Part shown: piece by piece, positions 10,937-19,337 of the stretch | How positions within the stretch are numbered: the stretch's first letter is position 1 | Layout of the letters: every line of letters begins with the position of its first letter | Source of the DNA: Halothiobacillus sp. | GTDB taxonomy: Bacteria > Pseudomonadota > Gammaproteobacteria > Halothiobacillales > Halothiobacillaceae | Length of the DNA stretch: 64,000 nt | Assembly: GCA_024635755.1 (NCBI GenBank) | Contig: JAGXIF010000007.1 | Span: forward strand, 62,001 to 126,000 | Direction: 5' to 3' | Translations under genes and position numbers: made by a program | The notes under the pieces: generated by a model | Databases searched by the model: none | What the model saw: the letters and a program-made list of their open reading frames with translations, nothing else | Told to the model about the DNA's origin: nothing

Positions 10937-13269
10937 GCCCGTCGTTCCGCCCGCAGGCGCCGGGCTGCCTCCACCATTGCCTCGAGCGCGGCACGGACCT
11001 CCGGCCAGCCGCGAGTCTTGAGACCGCAATCCGGATTGACCCACAGCCGCTCGGCCGGCACCTTTTCCAGCGCCAGGCGGATGCGTGCCTCGATCTCCCC
11101 AACGCTGGGCACCAACGGCGAATGAATGTCATACACACCCGGCCCGATCTCGTTGGGATAGTCGAAGTCGGCAAAGGCATCCAGCAACTGCATGTTCGAC
11201 CGTGTCGTCTCGATGGTGATCACATCGGCATCCAACGCGGCGATTGACTCGATGATGTCGTTGAACTCGCTGTAGCACATGTGCGTGTGGACCTGGCAGT
11301 CGTCGGGCGCCACCGCGGTGGCGTGCCGGAAGGCCCGCACCGCCCAGTCGAGGTAACCCGGCCAGTCGCGTCGGCGTAAGGGAAGCCCTTCCCGAAAGGC
11401 CGGCTCGTCGACCTGAATGGCGGGGATTCCCGCTTCCGCCAAGTCCCGCACCTCGGCACGCAGCGCCTCGGCAATCTGGTAGGCCACCTGTTCGCGGGCG
11501 ATGTCATCGCGCACGAACGACCAGAACAGCAGGGTCACCGGCCCGGTGAGCATGCCCTTCATCGGCCGCTCAGTCAGCGACTGCGCATACTCGCTCCAGC
11601 GCACGGTCATGGGACGCGGTCGCGCCACGTCTCCCCAGATGATCGGCGGCTTGACGCAGCGCGAGCCATAGGACTGCACCCAGCCCTGGGCCGTGAAGGC
11701 ATAGCCGTCGAGCTGTTCACCGAAGTACTCGACCATGTCGTTGCGCTCGGCCTCGCCGTGCACCAGCAGGTCGATCCCGATGGCTTCCTGGGCACGGACC
11801 ACCTCGCGGATCTGGGCCTGCATGCGCCGCTCGTATTCGCCAGCGCTCAACTCGCCGCGCTTGAAGGCACGCCGGGCCGCACGGATGTCGTCGGTTTGGG
11901 GAAACGATCCGATGGTGGTCGTCGGCAACAGCGGCAGATCGAGACGCTCTCGTTGCCGCTCGGCCCGCCGGGGATAGGCGCTCGACCGGCTGGGCCGCGA
12001 TTGCAGGGAGTCCCGCAGCGCCTTGCGCCGCGCCGGATCACTGCGACCGCGCAAGGCGTCCAGCCGCGCCCGTGCGTCCCGGGCCGCCCGGATCGCGTCG
12101 GCAATGGCCGCCCTGCCCTCGCCCAGTCCCCGGGCAAGCAGGGAGAGTTCGTCGAGTTTCTGCCGGGCAAAGCTCAGGTTTTCGGCCAGCGCTGCCGGCA
12201 ACCGCTGCTCGTCTCGAGACAGCTCCTCGCGGGCATCCAGTGGCAGGTGCAGCAGTGAGCAGCTGGGCGCGAGCCACAGGCGTTTGCCCAGGCGCGCGTG
12301 AATCGGCTCGAGGGTATCGAGCATCGCCTCGAGGTCGGCGCGCCACACGGAACGCCCGTCGAGCAGGCCCACCGACAAGACCTTGAAGGCCGGCAACCGG
12401 TCGATGACATCGGTCAAGTCGGTTCCGCCGGTGGCATCCACGTGCAGACCATCGACCGGCAGGCCGGTCGCCAGCGCGATCTGACCATTGAGGTCACCGA
12501 AGTACGTGGCCAGCAACAACCGCACGCCGGGCGTCTTCAACCGATGATAGGTCGGTTCGAAGGCAGCCAGCCATTCGTCGGGCAGGTCCAGCCCCAGGAT
12601 CGGCTCGTCAATCTGCACCCATTCCACGCCCAGGCGGGCCAATTCGGCCAGCAGGGCGGCATAGGCCCCAGCCAGCTCCTCTGCTCGGGAAAGGCGAACC
12701 TGGGCCGTTGCCCCGCGGCTGAGCCAGAGGAAGGTCATCGGGCCGATCAGCACCGGCGTGGCCTGCGGTTCCGAGGCCACGGCCTCGCGCACTAACGCCA
12801 AGTACCGCTCGGCATCCAGGCGGAAGGGACGGCCGGCGTCCAGTTCCGGCACCAGGTAGTGATAGTTGGTGTTGAACCACTTGGTCATCGCCAGCGGCGC
12901 GAGCTTGCTGTCGCCTTCCTCGCGGCCTCGCGCCAGGGCAAACAGGGAGGCATCGTCGTTTGGCAGATCACCGAAACGTGTCGGGGCCTGACCGAACAAC
13001 AGGGCGTGATCCGCCATGCCGTCGTAGAGGGAAAAGTCGCCGGTCGCCGGGCGATCAATGCCCGCTGCGATTTGGCGCCCCAACCCGTCGTGGCGCACCT
13101 CGCCCGCCGTCCGGGCCAGCTTTTCGGTAGAGATATCACCGCGCCAATGGCCTTCGAGCGACCATTTCAGAGCACGCCCTTCACCGATGCGGGGGAAGCC
13201 GAGCGTGTGGGTGATCGGGATAGATCCGGTCGGCTCAGCAATGTGCCGGCGTGGATGAGTGGTTGTCAT
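10933..13269 (-). CDS. metE: Cobalamin-independent methionine synthase
   Basis: Transfers a methyl group from 5-methyltetrahydropteroyltri-glutamate to homocysteine in the cytosol. The 778-residue protein has the duplicated barrel of MetE: N-terminal HTLGFPRIG and substrate-binding segments, an interdomain linker near residues 400-440, and the C-terminal catalytic barrel with TTTIGSFPQT and the zinc ligands in HMCYSEF and NPDCGLKTRGW. The ATG at 13269 has GGAGG 7 bp upstream. Only 100 bp separate it from the next minus-strand gene, too little for a cobalamin riboswitch, and no clear MetR box (TGAA-N5-TTCA) was found. The stop overlaps that of cca. Confidence 0.97.
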   Translation of the reverse strand: MTTTHPRRHIAEPTGSIPITHTLGFPRIGEGRALKWSLEGHWRGDISTEKLARTAGEVRHDGLGRQIAAGIDRPATGDFSLYDGMADHALLFGQAPTRFGDLPNDDASLFALARGREEGDSKLAPLAMTKWFNTNYHYLVPELDAGRPFRLDAERYLALVREAVASEPQATPVLIGPMTFLWLSRGATAQVRLSRAEELAGAYAALLAELARLGVEWVQIDEPILGLDLPDEWLAAFEPTYHRLKTPGVRLLLATYFGDLNGQIALATGLPVDGLHVDATGGTDLTDVIDRLPAFKVLSVGLLDGRSVWRADLEAMLDTLEPIHARLGKRLWLAPSCSLLHLPLDAREELSRDEQRLPAALAENLSFARQKLDELSLLARGLGEGRAAIADAIRAARDARARLDALRGRSDPARRKALRDSLQSRPSRSSAYPRRAERQRERLDLPLLPTTTIGSFPQTDDIRAARRAFKRGELSAGEYERRMQAQIREVVRAQEAIGIDLLVHGEAERNDMVEYFGEQLDGYAFTAQGWVQSYGSRCVKPPIIWGDVARPRPMTVRWSEYAQSLTERPMKGMLTGPVTLLFWSFVRDDIAREQVAYQIAEALRAEVRDLAEAGIPAIQVDEPAFREGLPLRRRDWPGYLDWAVRAFRHATAVAPDDCQVHTHMCYSEFNDIIESIAALDADVITIETTRSNMQLLDAFADFDYPNEIGPGVYDIHSPLVPSVGEIEARIRLALEKVPAERLWVNPDCGLKTRGWPEVRAALEAMVEAARRLRAERRA

Positions 13270-13369
13270 GTGGTGCCCTCCGTGTGTTCAAGCCAGTGAC
13301 GGCACCTTAACCAACCTCATCATTCATCACATGGATGTTTTTTCGCAAACAACATGAGATTACTTCATA

Positions 13370-15637
13370 TTACTTGCGCTTCGCCGCATCGAGCGCATCG
13401 GCTCGCACGACGGCCGAGTCCTCCCCACGGGACTTGGCCTCGTACATGGCTCGATCGGCGCGGCGCATCAGGCCATTGAGGGTGTCCGCCTCATCCGGAA
13501 AGAAAGCGAACCCGATACTCGCCTGAATACGCAGGAGTTGCATCGTCCCCGGGACTACCAAGGGCGCCTCGATCCGCTCACGCAGATTGGCACCCAGAGA
13601 CTGGATGGATTCCGCGGTGCGCACACCGTAGAACGCCACCACGAACTCGTCTCCTCCGAGACGGGCGACAATGTCCTCTCCCCGGCCCACGGACTCGAGT
13701 CGACCGGCCACCTCTCGGAGCACCTCGTCGCCGACGTGGTGGCCCAGGGTGTCGTTGATCGGCTTGAAGCCGTTGAGGTCGACGAACGCGAGGGCGATGT
13801 GCCCCCCCTGGCGCAAGGCATGCTGGCGCGCCTGCTCGAAGCGTTCCTCGAGGCCGGCCCGATTGAGAACCCCGGTGAGATTGTCGTGGTGGGCACGGTG
13901 ATACATGGCTTCAAGCTGCTGGTGCCGACTGGTCACATCGATGATGACCGCCACGTAACGACGCAGACGGCCCCGGTCGTCCCGAAGCGTGTCCATCGAC
14001 CAGTGAAGAATGCGCTCGCGGCCATCGGGGAGCTGGCAGGGCAGTTCCCCTTGCCAACGCCCGCGGCTACGCAGGCCGCGCAGACAGCTCTGCAGACGCG
14101 ATCGGGAAGGTCCCATCACGCGCGGGGTGTTCAGCCTCTCACCAACGATCTGACTCGATGGGACGCCGGTCAGGCGTTCGAATCCGGGGTTGACAGCCAG
14201 AACCCGCCGACGGCGATCGAGGATCACGATGGCATCGCCCACTCCGTCAAAGACCGCCGTCGCCAGTCCCTCGAGCTGTTCGAGCGCGTGACGATCGGAC
14301 AGGTCGGTCAGTGTTCCAACCAGCCCTGCCCGGCCACCGTCGTGATCACCCAGCCGCTCGACGCGCAGCTCGATCGACAACTCGCGGCCATCCCGGTCGC
14401 CAAGCAGGGACTTTAGAACGAGGCGGGGATTTTCCGGTGGCAGCGCGGCAAATGCCTCGCGCACTCGCCGACGCTCGCGCGCGGGAAACAGGTTGATCCA
14501 GCTGCCACCCAGCAAATCGCGGAACGAGCGCCCCACAAGGCGCTCGTAGGCGGGGCTGACGTAGACCAGTTGCCCTTGGGTATCGGCGCGAAACACGACA
14601 TCGCTGATGTTGGAGGTTACATCTCGCAAAAGATGTTCGGACTCGATCAGTCGCCGCTGTTGCATTTGCCAGCGCAGGGCGACCCACGCCACCAGCAGAC
14701 CGGATAGGACGGCAAGGAGTTTTGCCAGGCGCTCGGACCAAATCAAAAGCGGGCTGGCCGCCGAAGGAGACATCGCCAATTGCCAACGACCATCAAGGGC
14801 AATCACGGCGGTCTTGAGGGTATCCGGCGAGTCGAACAGGGCCGGAGTGCCCAGGAATATCGCGCCGTCGGCACCCAGGCCGTCCATGCCACGCGCCGCA
14901 AAATCATCTGTTTCAAGCAGGCCCCGAACACCCGCCGCATGGAACAGTTTCATTACACCGATGGGGGTGCTGACCACGCCCCAATAATCGCGCTGGCCGT
15001 CCCCATCCCGATCAAAAAAGACGGGAACGCGATGAATGACGGCGTAGCCGCCCTGAACGAGCTCGTAGGGACCACCCAGCACTGGCTGCCCAGTCTCCAT
15101 CGTCTGGAGAAGCGAGCCTCGCTGGATAGGATGCCGGCTCAGATCCAACCCGATGGCGGCGCGGTTTCCCTCCAGGGGGATGCTCATGGCGATGACGTTG
15201 TCGGGTGCGATGGCAAACGAGCGAATCACCGGAGTGCGTTCGAGCATGCGCTCTGCCATCAGGCGCAAGGCAACCTTATCCACCCCCTGATTGACCTCGA
15301 TCATCGCCGCCATGCCAACGGAGGCGTTGGCGGCCTGGTTGAGTTGCGATTCGATACCCGTACGTATCTGCGCCAGTCGATCGAGACCTTCGTGCATGCG
15401 CCGATCCATCGCCTGGCGCTCAACGACCCAGACTGCCGACAACAAAGTCGCCGCCACCAGCAGCCCGGCGACCAGGGGCGTCACGAGAAAATGTCCGCCC
15501 AGCCCAGGGGCCCGATTTTCGCGCCGGGAGGGTTTGGCCTCATCCATTTGCGTCACCGCGGCCACCCCGCGTTCCTGAAGTGCAACCAGCCAGCTGGCCC
15601 AGCCAGCCGCCGGTCTGCACTGTCTCGGCTCAAACAT
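13370..15637 (-). CDS. Membrane diguanylate cyclase: CHASE-like sensor, two PAS, GGDEF
   Basis: Predicted to make c-di-GMP in response to a periplasmic signal. Order in 755 residues: membrane helix (about 50-72), a CHASE-type extracytoplasmic domain with the family hallmark IPLEGNRAAIGLDL, second helix (about 305-325), two PAS domains (about 340-455 and 465-580), and GGDEF (about 590-745). The active site RLGGDEFVV is intact, and an inhibitory-site RGED lies exactly five residues before it, so product inhibition is likely. Another Met at residue 31 is an alternative start. A terminator separates it from the upstream small gene, so it probably has its own promoter. Confidence 0.92.
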   Translation of the reverse strand: MFEPRQCRPAAGWASWLVALQERGVAAVTQMDEAKPSRRENRAPGLGGHFLVTPLVAGLLVAATLLSAVWVVERQAMDRRMHEGLDRLAQIRTGIESQLNQAANASVGMAAMIEVNQGVDKVALRLMAERMLERTPVIRSFAIAPDNVIAMSIPLEGNRAAIGLDLSRHPIQRGSLLQTMETGQPVLGGPYELVQGGYAVIHRVPVFFDRDGDGQRDYWGVVSTPIGVMKLFHAAGVRGLLETDDFAARGMDGLGADGAIFLGTPALFDSPDTLKTAVIALDGRWQLAMSPSAASPLLIWSERLAKLLAVLSGLLVAWVALRWQMQQRRLIESEHLLRDVTSNISDVVFRADTQGQLVYVSPAYERLVGRSFRDLLGGSWINLFPARERRRVREAFAALPPENPRLVLKSLLGDRDGRELSIELRVERLGDHDGGRAGLVGTLTDLSDRHALEQLEGLATAVFDGVGDAIVILDRRRRVLAVNPGFERLTGVPSSQIVGERLNTPRVMGPSRSRLQSCLRGLRSRGRWQGELPCQLPDGRERILHWSMDTLRDDRGRLRRYVAVIIDVTSRHQQLEAMYHRAHHDNLTGVLNRAGLEERFEQARQHALRQGGHIALAFVDLNGFKPINDTLGHHVGDEVLREVAGRLESVGRGEDIVARLGGDEFVVAFYGVRTAESIQSLGANLRERIEAPLVVPGTMQLLRIQASIGFAFFPDEADTLNGLMRRADRAMYEAKSRGEDSAVVRADALDAAKRK

Positions 15638-15661
15638 CCTGCGCGCGTTGGGTCATCAAGC

Positions 15662-15690
15662 AAAAGACCGGCGAGGTCTTCGCCGGTCTT
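15662..15690 (-). terminator. Rho-independent terminator after the small membrane protein gene
   Basis: Perfect 11-bp stem AAGACCGGCGA (15664-15674) / TCGCCGGTCTT (15680-15690) with a 5-nt loop. On the minus strand it runs into TTTTGCTTG. It begins 21 bp after the stop of the 49-residue gene. Confidence 0.88.
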
Positions 15691-15710
15691 CCTGATGGTG
15701 CCGTTCTCCG

Positions 15711-15860
15711 TCAGCCGTGCTGGCGGTGATGGCCCTCTTGATGCTCGTGCTTGGCCTCTCCGGATTTCTTCCACAAGAGCCAGAACGCGATTAACGGTAT
15801 CCCGACAATGCCGACCATCGCAAGAATACTGACAAGAACGATTTGCAGCTCGATACTCAT
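15711..15860 (-). CDS. Small single-span membrane protein with histidine-rich tail
   Basis: 49-residue protein of unknown function. The ATG at 15860 is chosen over longer starts because a GGGAGG lies 9 bp upstream. It consists of one strongly hydrophobic helix (about residues 5-29), a basic WKKSGEAK boundary, and a tail with five histidines in its last dozen residues (HEHQEGHHRQHG), so N-out/C-in topology is likely and metal binding is possible. It has its own strong terminator, which argues for an independently transcribed gene. It resembles in style the small accessory subunits of membrane complexes, but no specific family was recognised. Confidence 0.7.
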   Translation of the reverse strand: MSIELQIVLVSILAMVGIVGIPLIAFWLLWKKSGEAKHEHQEGHHRQHG

Positions 15861-16056
15861 GGCAATCAACCTCCCGTTGTTCTTACCCGTGACCGCATTC
15901 GGGTCCGAACCGGTCATGGCACCAATCTAGACCGTGCTTATGCACCCAGCACCCAAGATGATTACTGCACTATTGGGGTGTTGAGTCAAGTGGCCTCCTG
16001 CCAGACTAGTCCATGTACCCGGCATCTGCCTGCTCGCCCCGCTTCCCATGCGCCAC

Positions 16057-16983
16057 TTAGAATAACTTTCTCGCCATTGACTCGTTAAGAAAGGCCGCTC
16101 CCCGCACGCCACTGGAATCCCCAAAGCGCGGCGCGACTAGGCGGGTGGCAATCGGATCGGAGAAAACGTACTCATCCCAGATTTGCGGCACGTGCTCGTA
16201 GAGCCGCTGGACATTCGACATGCCGCCCCCGAGCACGATGGCATCGGGATCGAACAGGTTGATCACGTGCGCGAGAGCGCGTGCCAACCGGTGTTCATAG
16301 CGCTTCAGCGCCTCAAGGGCCGGCGGGTCGCCTTGCTGGGCACGAGCCGCGATCTGCTCTCCGGCCAGGGACTCTCCCGCATGGGCGGCATAATCGCGTT
16401 CGAAGGCAGGACCCGAAAGCCACTGCTCGATGCAGCCGGTCAACCCGCACCAACACGCCGGCCTCGGCACTTCGTCGGGAGAGATCGCCCACGGCAAGGG
16501 GTTGTGCCCCCACTCACCGGCAATCGCGTTACGGCCGATCAGCACGCGCCCGTCGACTACCAGTCCTCCGCCGACCCCCGTGCCGAGAATCACGCCGAAT
16601 ACCAAGCCCGCCCCCGCGGCCGCGCCATCCTCGGCGGATTCGGACAGCGCCAGGCAGTTGGCGTCGTTCGCCATGACGACCTGCCGCCCCAGTCGCGCTT
16701 CTAGATCGCGTTGCAGGGGGCGGTCGTTGAGCACCACCGAATTGGCATTCTTGATCAGGCCGGTCCGCGGCGAGATGGTTCCCGGTGTCCCCACGCCAAT
16801 GCTTTCCACCGAGCCTTGTTCGACCTGGGCTCGTTCGATCAGGGCCGCCATGGTTTCCACGGTCGCCTCGTAGTCACCCTGGGGCGTCGGCTCGCGCTGG
16901 CGCCAGACAAAAGCATTGTCCGCATCGAGCACTGCCACCTCGATCTTTGTCCCGCCCAGATCCACGCCCAGTCGATTGGCCAT
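16057..16983 (-). CDS. mak: ROK-family fructokinase (Mak-like)
   Basis: Sugar kinase that phosphorylates fructose with ATP. The 308-residue frame from the ATG at 16983 (GGAGG 7 bp upstream) begins with the ATP-binding GVDLGGTKIEV. It carries the ROK signature region with GEWGHNPLPW, the zinc-binding cysteines CWCGLTGC, and the closing motifs VINLFDPDAIVLGGGMSN and GDSSGVRGAAF. These match E. coli Mak closely, much better than glucokinase Glk or NagK, hence the fructokinase call; substrate specificity remains inferred. It stands alone between terminators and is not in a sugar-uptake operon. Confidence 0.88.
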   Translation of the reverse strand: MANRLGVDLGGTKIEVAVLDADNAFVWRQREPTPQGDYEATVETMAALIERAQVEQGSVESIGVGTPGTISPRTGLIKNANSVVLNDRPLQRDLEARLGRQVVMANDANCLALSESAEDGAAAGAGLVFGVILGTGVGGGLVVDGRVLIGRNAIAGEWGHNPLPWAISPDEVPRPACWCGLTGCIEQWLSGPAFERDYAAHAGESLAGEQIAARAQQGDPPALEALKRYEHRLARALAHVINLFDPDAIVLGGGMSNVQRLYEHVPQIWDEYVFSDPIATRLVAPRFGDSSGVRGAAFLNESMARKLF

Positions 16984-17010
16984 CCCTCGTCCTCCGAAAC
17001 ACTTTGACAG

Positions 17011-17069
17011 CAAAAACAAAAAACCCGGCGATGGGCCGGATATCAGTTATATCCGCTCACGCGCCGGGT
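17011..17069 (-). terminator. Branched terminator hairpin downstream of tpx
   Basis: Outer stem ACCCGGCG (17023-17030) / CGCCGGGT (17062-17069) encloses a second perfect hairpin CGGATAT-cagtt-ATATCCG (17037-17055). On the minus strand it runs into TTTTTGTTTTTG. It ends the tpx transcript just before the fructokinase gene. Confidence 0.8.
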
Positions 17070-17089
17070 CGTCCAGCCAAAACACCGAG

Positions 17090-17587
17090 TTAAAGCGCCT
17101 TGAGAGCGGCCTCGTAATCGGGTTCGTCGGCGATCTCGCCAACCTGCTCGACGTATTGAACCGTATTGTCGGCGTCCAGAACGACCACCGTGCGTGCCGC
17201 CAGACCGGCCAGCGGGCCATCGGCAATGCGCACGCCGTAATCGTCCAGGAACTCCGGATGACGGAAGGCGGACAGGGTGACCACCTGATCAAGTCCCTCG
17301 GCACCGCAGAAACGGGCCTGGGCAAACGGCAGGTCCATGGAGATGCAGAGCACGGCCGTATCGGTCAGTTCATTGGCCCGCCGATTGAACTCGCGCACGG
17401 ACTTGGCACAGGTGCCGGTATCCAGGCTGGGAAAGATGTTGAGCACCTTCTTCTTGCCGGCAAAGGCGTCCAGCCCCTTGTCGGAAAGATCACTGGCGGT
17501 CAGCGTGAAAGCCGGTGCCGTCTCGCCGGTGGCTGGCAGTTGGCCGGTCACCTCGACCGGGCTGCCCTTGAATGTGACCTGGGACAT
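17090..17587 (-). CDS. tpx: Thiol peroxidase Tpx
   Basis: Atypical 2-Cys peroxiredoxin reducing lipid and alkyl hydroperoxides with thioredoxin. At 165 residues it is full length. The peroxidatic Cys60 is in [16 protein letters not shown] and the resolving Cys94 in ARFCGAEG; a third Cys81 is also seen in E. coli Tpx. The ATG at 17587 has a perfect AAGGAGG 6 bp upstream, suggesting strong translation. It is 60 bp downstream of the HAD gene on the same strand and ends at a terminator, so it may be expressed from both its own and the mrp promoter. Confidence 0.96.
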   Translation of the reverse strand: MSQVTFKGSPVEVTGQLPATGETAPAFTLTASDLSDKGLDAFAGKKKVLNIFPSLDTGTCAKSVREFNRRANELTDTAVLCISMDLPFAQARFCGAEGLDQVVTLSAFRHPEFLDDYGVRIADGPLAGLAARTVVVLDADNTVQYVEQVGEIADEPDYEAALKAL

Positions 17588-17647
17588 GACATGCCTCCTT
17601 AAATTAGGAAAAGCGAAGAAAACGGCCGCGCACGGCCGGCGAAAGAA

Positions 17648-18118
17648 TCAGTTGCGGAGCGTCGCGATCAGGCGCTTGGGCTGCAAGAGCAGATCGAGTG
17701 CACTGTTGATATCCGGGCAGACGACGTCGGAGGAATCCAGGGCGTGACGGGACAGCCCCTCGCCCTGGATCACGCCGATACCCAGCACCGCCTCGGCCAA
17801 CATCAGCGCGTCATTGCGACCGTTGCCGATGGTGACGCATTCGCGGGCCGAGAGCGTGCGCACGTAGCGCTGCTTGGCCTCGTCCTGAAGATGGTCGGTC
17901 AGGGTCGACAGGGTCACCGGCAGTTCGGCCAGGCGCCCCTCGACGTCGCCATAGGTATCGGCGGTAATCACGTGCACATCCAGGTGCTTGCCCAGCTCAC
18001 GGATGCGCTCGCCCACGCCTTCGATCAAGGCGCCATCCAGGGCGAGCGTCCCGTTGTAGTCGAGCACCAGGTGCGAAAGGTGCAGCACCCCGCGGCTGGG
18101 GATGGTGATTTCCAGCAT
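17648..18118 (-). CDS. HAD-fold protein, soluble P-type-ATPase-like family (COG4087 type)
   Basis: 156-residue cytosolic HAD-superfamily protein. Motif I reads LDYNGTLALDG: the nucleophile Asp is present but the usual second Asp is Asn, a pattern I associate with the stand-alone P-type-ATPase-like HAD proteins, not with phosphatases. Motif II is probably HVITADTYG, motif III a Lys in the EAKQRY region, and motif IV TIGNGRNDALML. It starts 3 bp after the mrp stop with a GAGGAG site inside the end of mrp, so the two are translationally coupled. Substrate is unknown; the loss of the acid/base Asp would favour slow phosphoenzyme turnover. Confidence 0.8.
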   Translation of the reverse strand: MLEITIPSRGVLHLSHLVLDYNGTLALDGALIEGVGERIRELGKHLDVHVITADTYGDVEGRLAELPVTLSTLTDHLQDEAKQRYVRTLSARECVTIGNGRNDALMLAEAVLGIGVIQGEGLSRHALDSSDVVCPDINSALDLLLQPKRLIATLRN

Positions 18119-18121
18119 GAA

Positions 18122-19234
18122 TTACTCCTCGATCACGATTTCAGGGCCTTGGCTCGATTCGGCGCGCACGGCCCGACCCAGCCGGGCGGCCAGACGACGT
18201 GCCGCCCGGCGATAGCTGCCGGCAATCGCCCCGTCGGGGTCGTGGACCACGGTGGGCGTGCCGGCGTCCAGATCCTCGCGGATCTGCAGGTTGAGCGGCA
18301 ACTGGCCCAACAACTCGGTGTCGTACTGCTCGGCGATCCGCTTGCCGCCGCCCTCGCCGAAGATGGCCTCCACGTGCCCGCAATGCGAGCAGACATGCGT
18401 GGCCATGTTCTCGATCACGCCCAGGATCGGGACGTTGACCTTGCTGAACATGTTGATCGCCTTGCGCGCGTCCAGCAGAGCGATGTCCTGGGGCGTGGTC
18501 ACGATCACGCTGCCGGCCACCGGCACCTTCTGCGCCAGGGTCAGTTGCACATCACCGGTGCCCGGCGGCATGTCGACGATCAGGTAATCCAGCTCACTCC
18601 AACGCGTATCGTTGAGCAACTGCATCAGTGCGGATGTCACCATGGGGCCACGCCAGACCATGGCGGCCTCCTCGTCGACCAGGTAACCGATCGACATGGT
18701 CTGCAGGCCGTGGGCCATGACCGGCGCCATGGACTTGTCATCCACCTGGCGCGGCTTCTCGCTGGTGCCAAGCATGCGCGGCTGGCTGGGACCGTAGATG
18801 TCGGCATCCAGCAGACCCACCTTGGCCCCGTCGGCCGCCAGCGCCAGGGCCAGGTTGATGCTGGTGCTGGATTTGCCCACGCCGCCCTTGCCCGAGGCAA
18901 CGGCGATGATGTTCTTCACCCCGGGCAGGGGCTTGCCCTGCTGCATCGAACCTTCGGGGGCGACGAAGGCGACGGTGACCGTCGCCTTGATGGCTTCGTC
19001 CACCGCAGCGACCGCCTCGTGGATGCGGTCGACCAACTCGGCCTCCCATGCCCCTGCAGGATAGTCGAGCACGATGTCGATCGTGCAGGCCTCAGCGTGG
19101 CATTCGATTCGCTCGACTGCGCCGGCCTCGCCCAGTGTCTGGTCGTTATTGGGATCACGAATCGCGGCCACCGCCTGCTCGATGGCAGCGTGCCGATCAT
19201 CCTTCGTGTTCCGCTTCTTGCCGAACAAGCCCAT
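18122..19234 (-). CDS. apbC: Mrp/ApbC iron-sulfur cluster carrier ATPase
   Basis: P-loop NTPase that carries [4Fe-4S] clusters to apoproteins. The 370-residue form from the ATG at 19234 has an N-terminal DUF59-like domain, the deviant Walker A ASGKGGVGKSS, DADIYGPSQPRML, DYLIVDMPPGTGD, and the cluster-binding CSHC before GHVEAIFGEGGG. Alternative starts (the TTG immediately before this ATG, or 19279) differ only in the first residues. It leads a run mrp-HAD-tpx. The fusion of a DUF59 domain to the ATPase is the common gammaproteobacterial arrangement. Confidence 0.95.
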   Translation of the reverse strand: MGLFGKKRNTKDDRHAAIEQAVAAIRDPNNDQTLGEAGAVERIECHAEACTIDIVLDYPAGAWEAELVDRIHEAVAAVDEAIKATVTVAFVAPEGSMQQGKPLPGVKNIIAVASGKGGVGKSSTSINLALALAADGAKVGLLDADIYGPSQPRMLGTSEKPRQVDDKSMAPVMAHGLQTMSIGYLVDEEAAMVWRGPMVTSALMQLLNDTRWSELDYLIVDMPPGTGDVQLTLAQKVPVAGSVIVTTPQDIALLDARKAINMFSKVNVPILGVIENMATHVCSHCGHVEAIFGEGGGKRIAEQYDTELLGQLPLNLQIREDLDAGTPTVVHDPDGAIAGSYRRAARRLAARLGRAVRAESSQGPEIVIEE

Positions 19235-19337
19235 CAATATGATCACTCCCGGTGTAACTGACTGTTCTGGAGGAGCCATCCGTCATGGCCCCTTCACATG
19301 CCCTCTAGGGTAACAAAACAGTACCAATTTGGTCGGG

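Noticed and set aside
14165-14190. tRNA T-loop-like GTTCGAATCC
   Set aside because: It is inside the conserved second PAS domain of the diguanylate cyclase, with no acceptor stem or other arms around it.
15918-16056. Possible extra small gene between the His-tailed peptide and fructokinase
   Set aside because: Short frames here have no ribosome-binding site or recognisable features; most likely it is promoter DNA.
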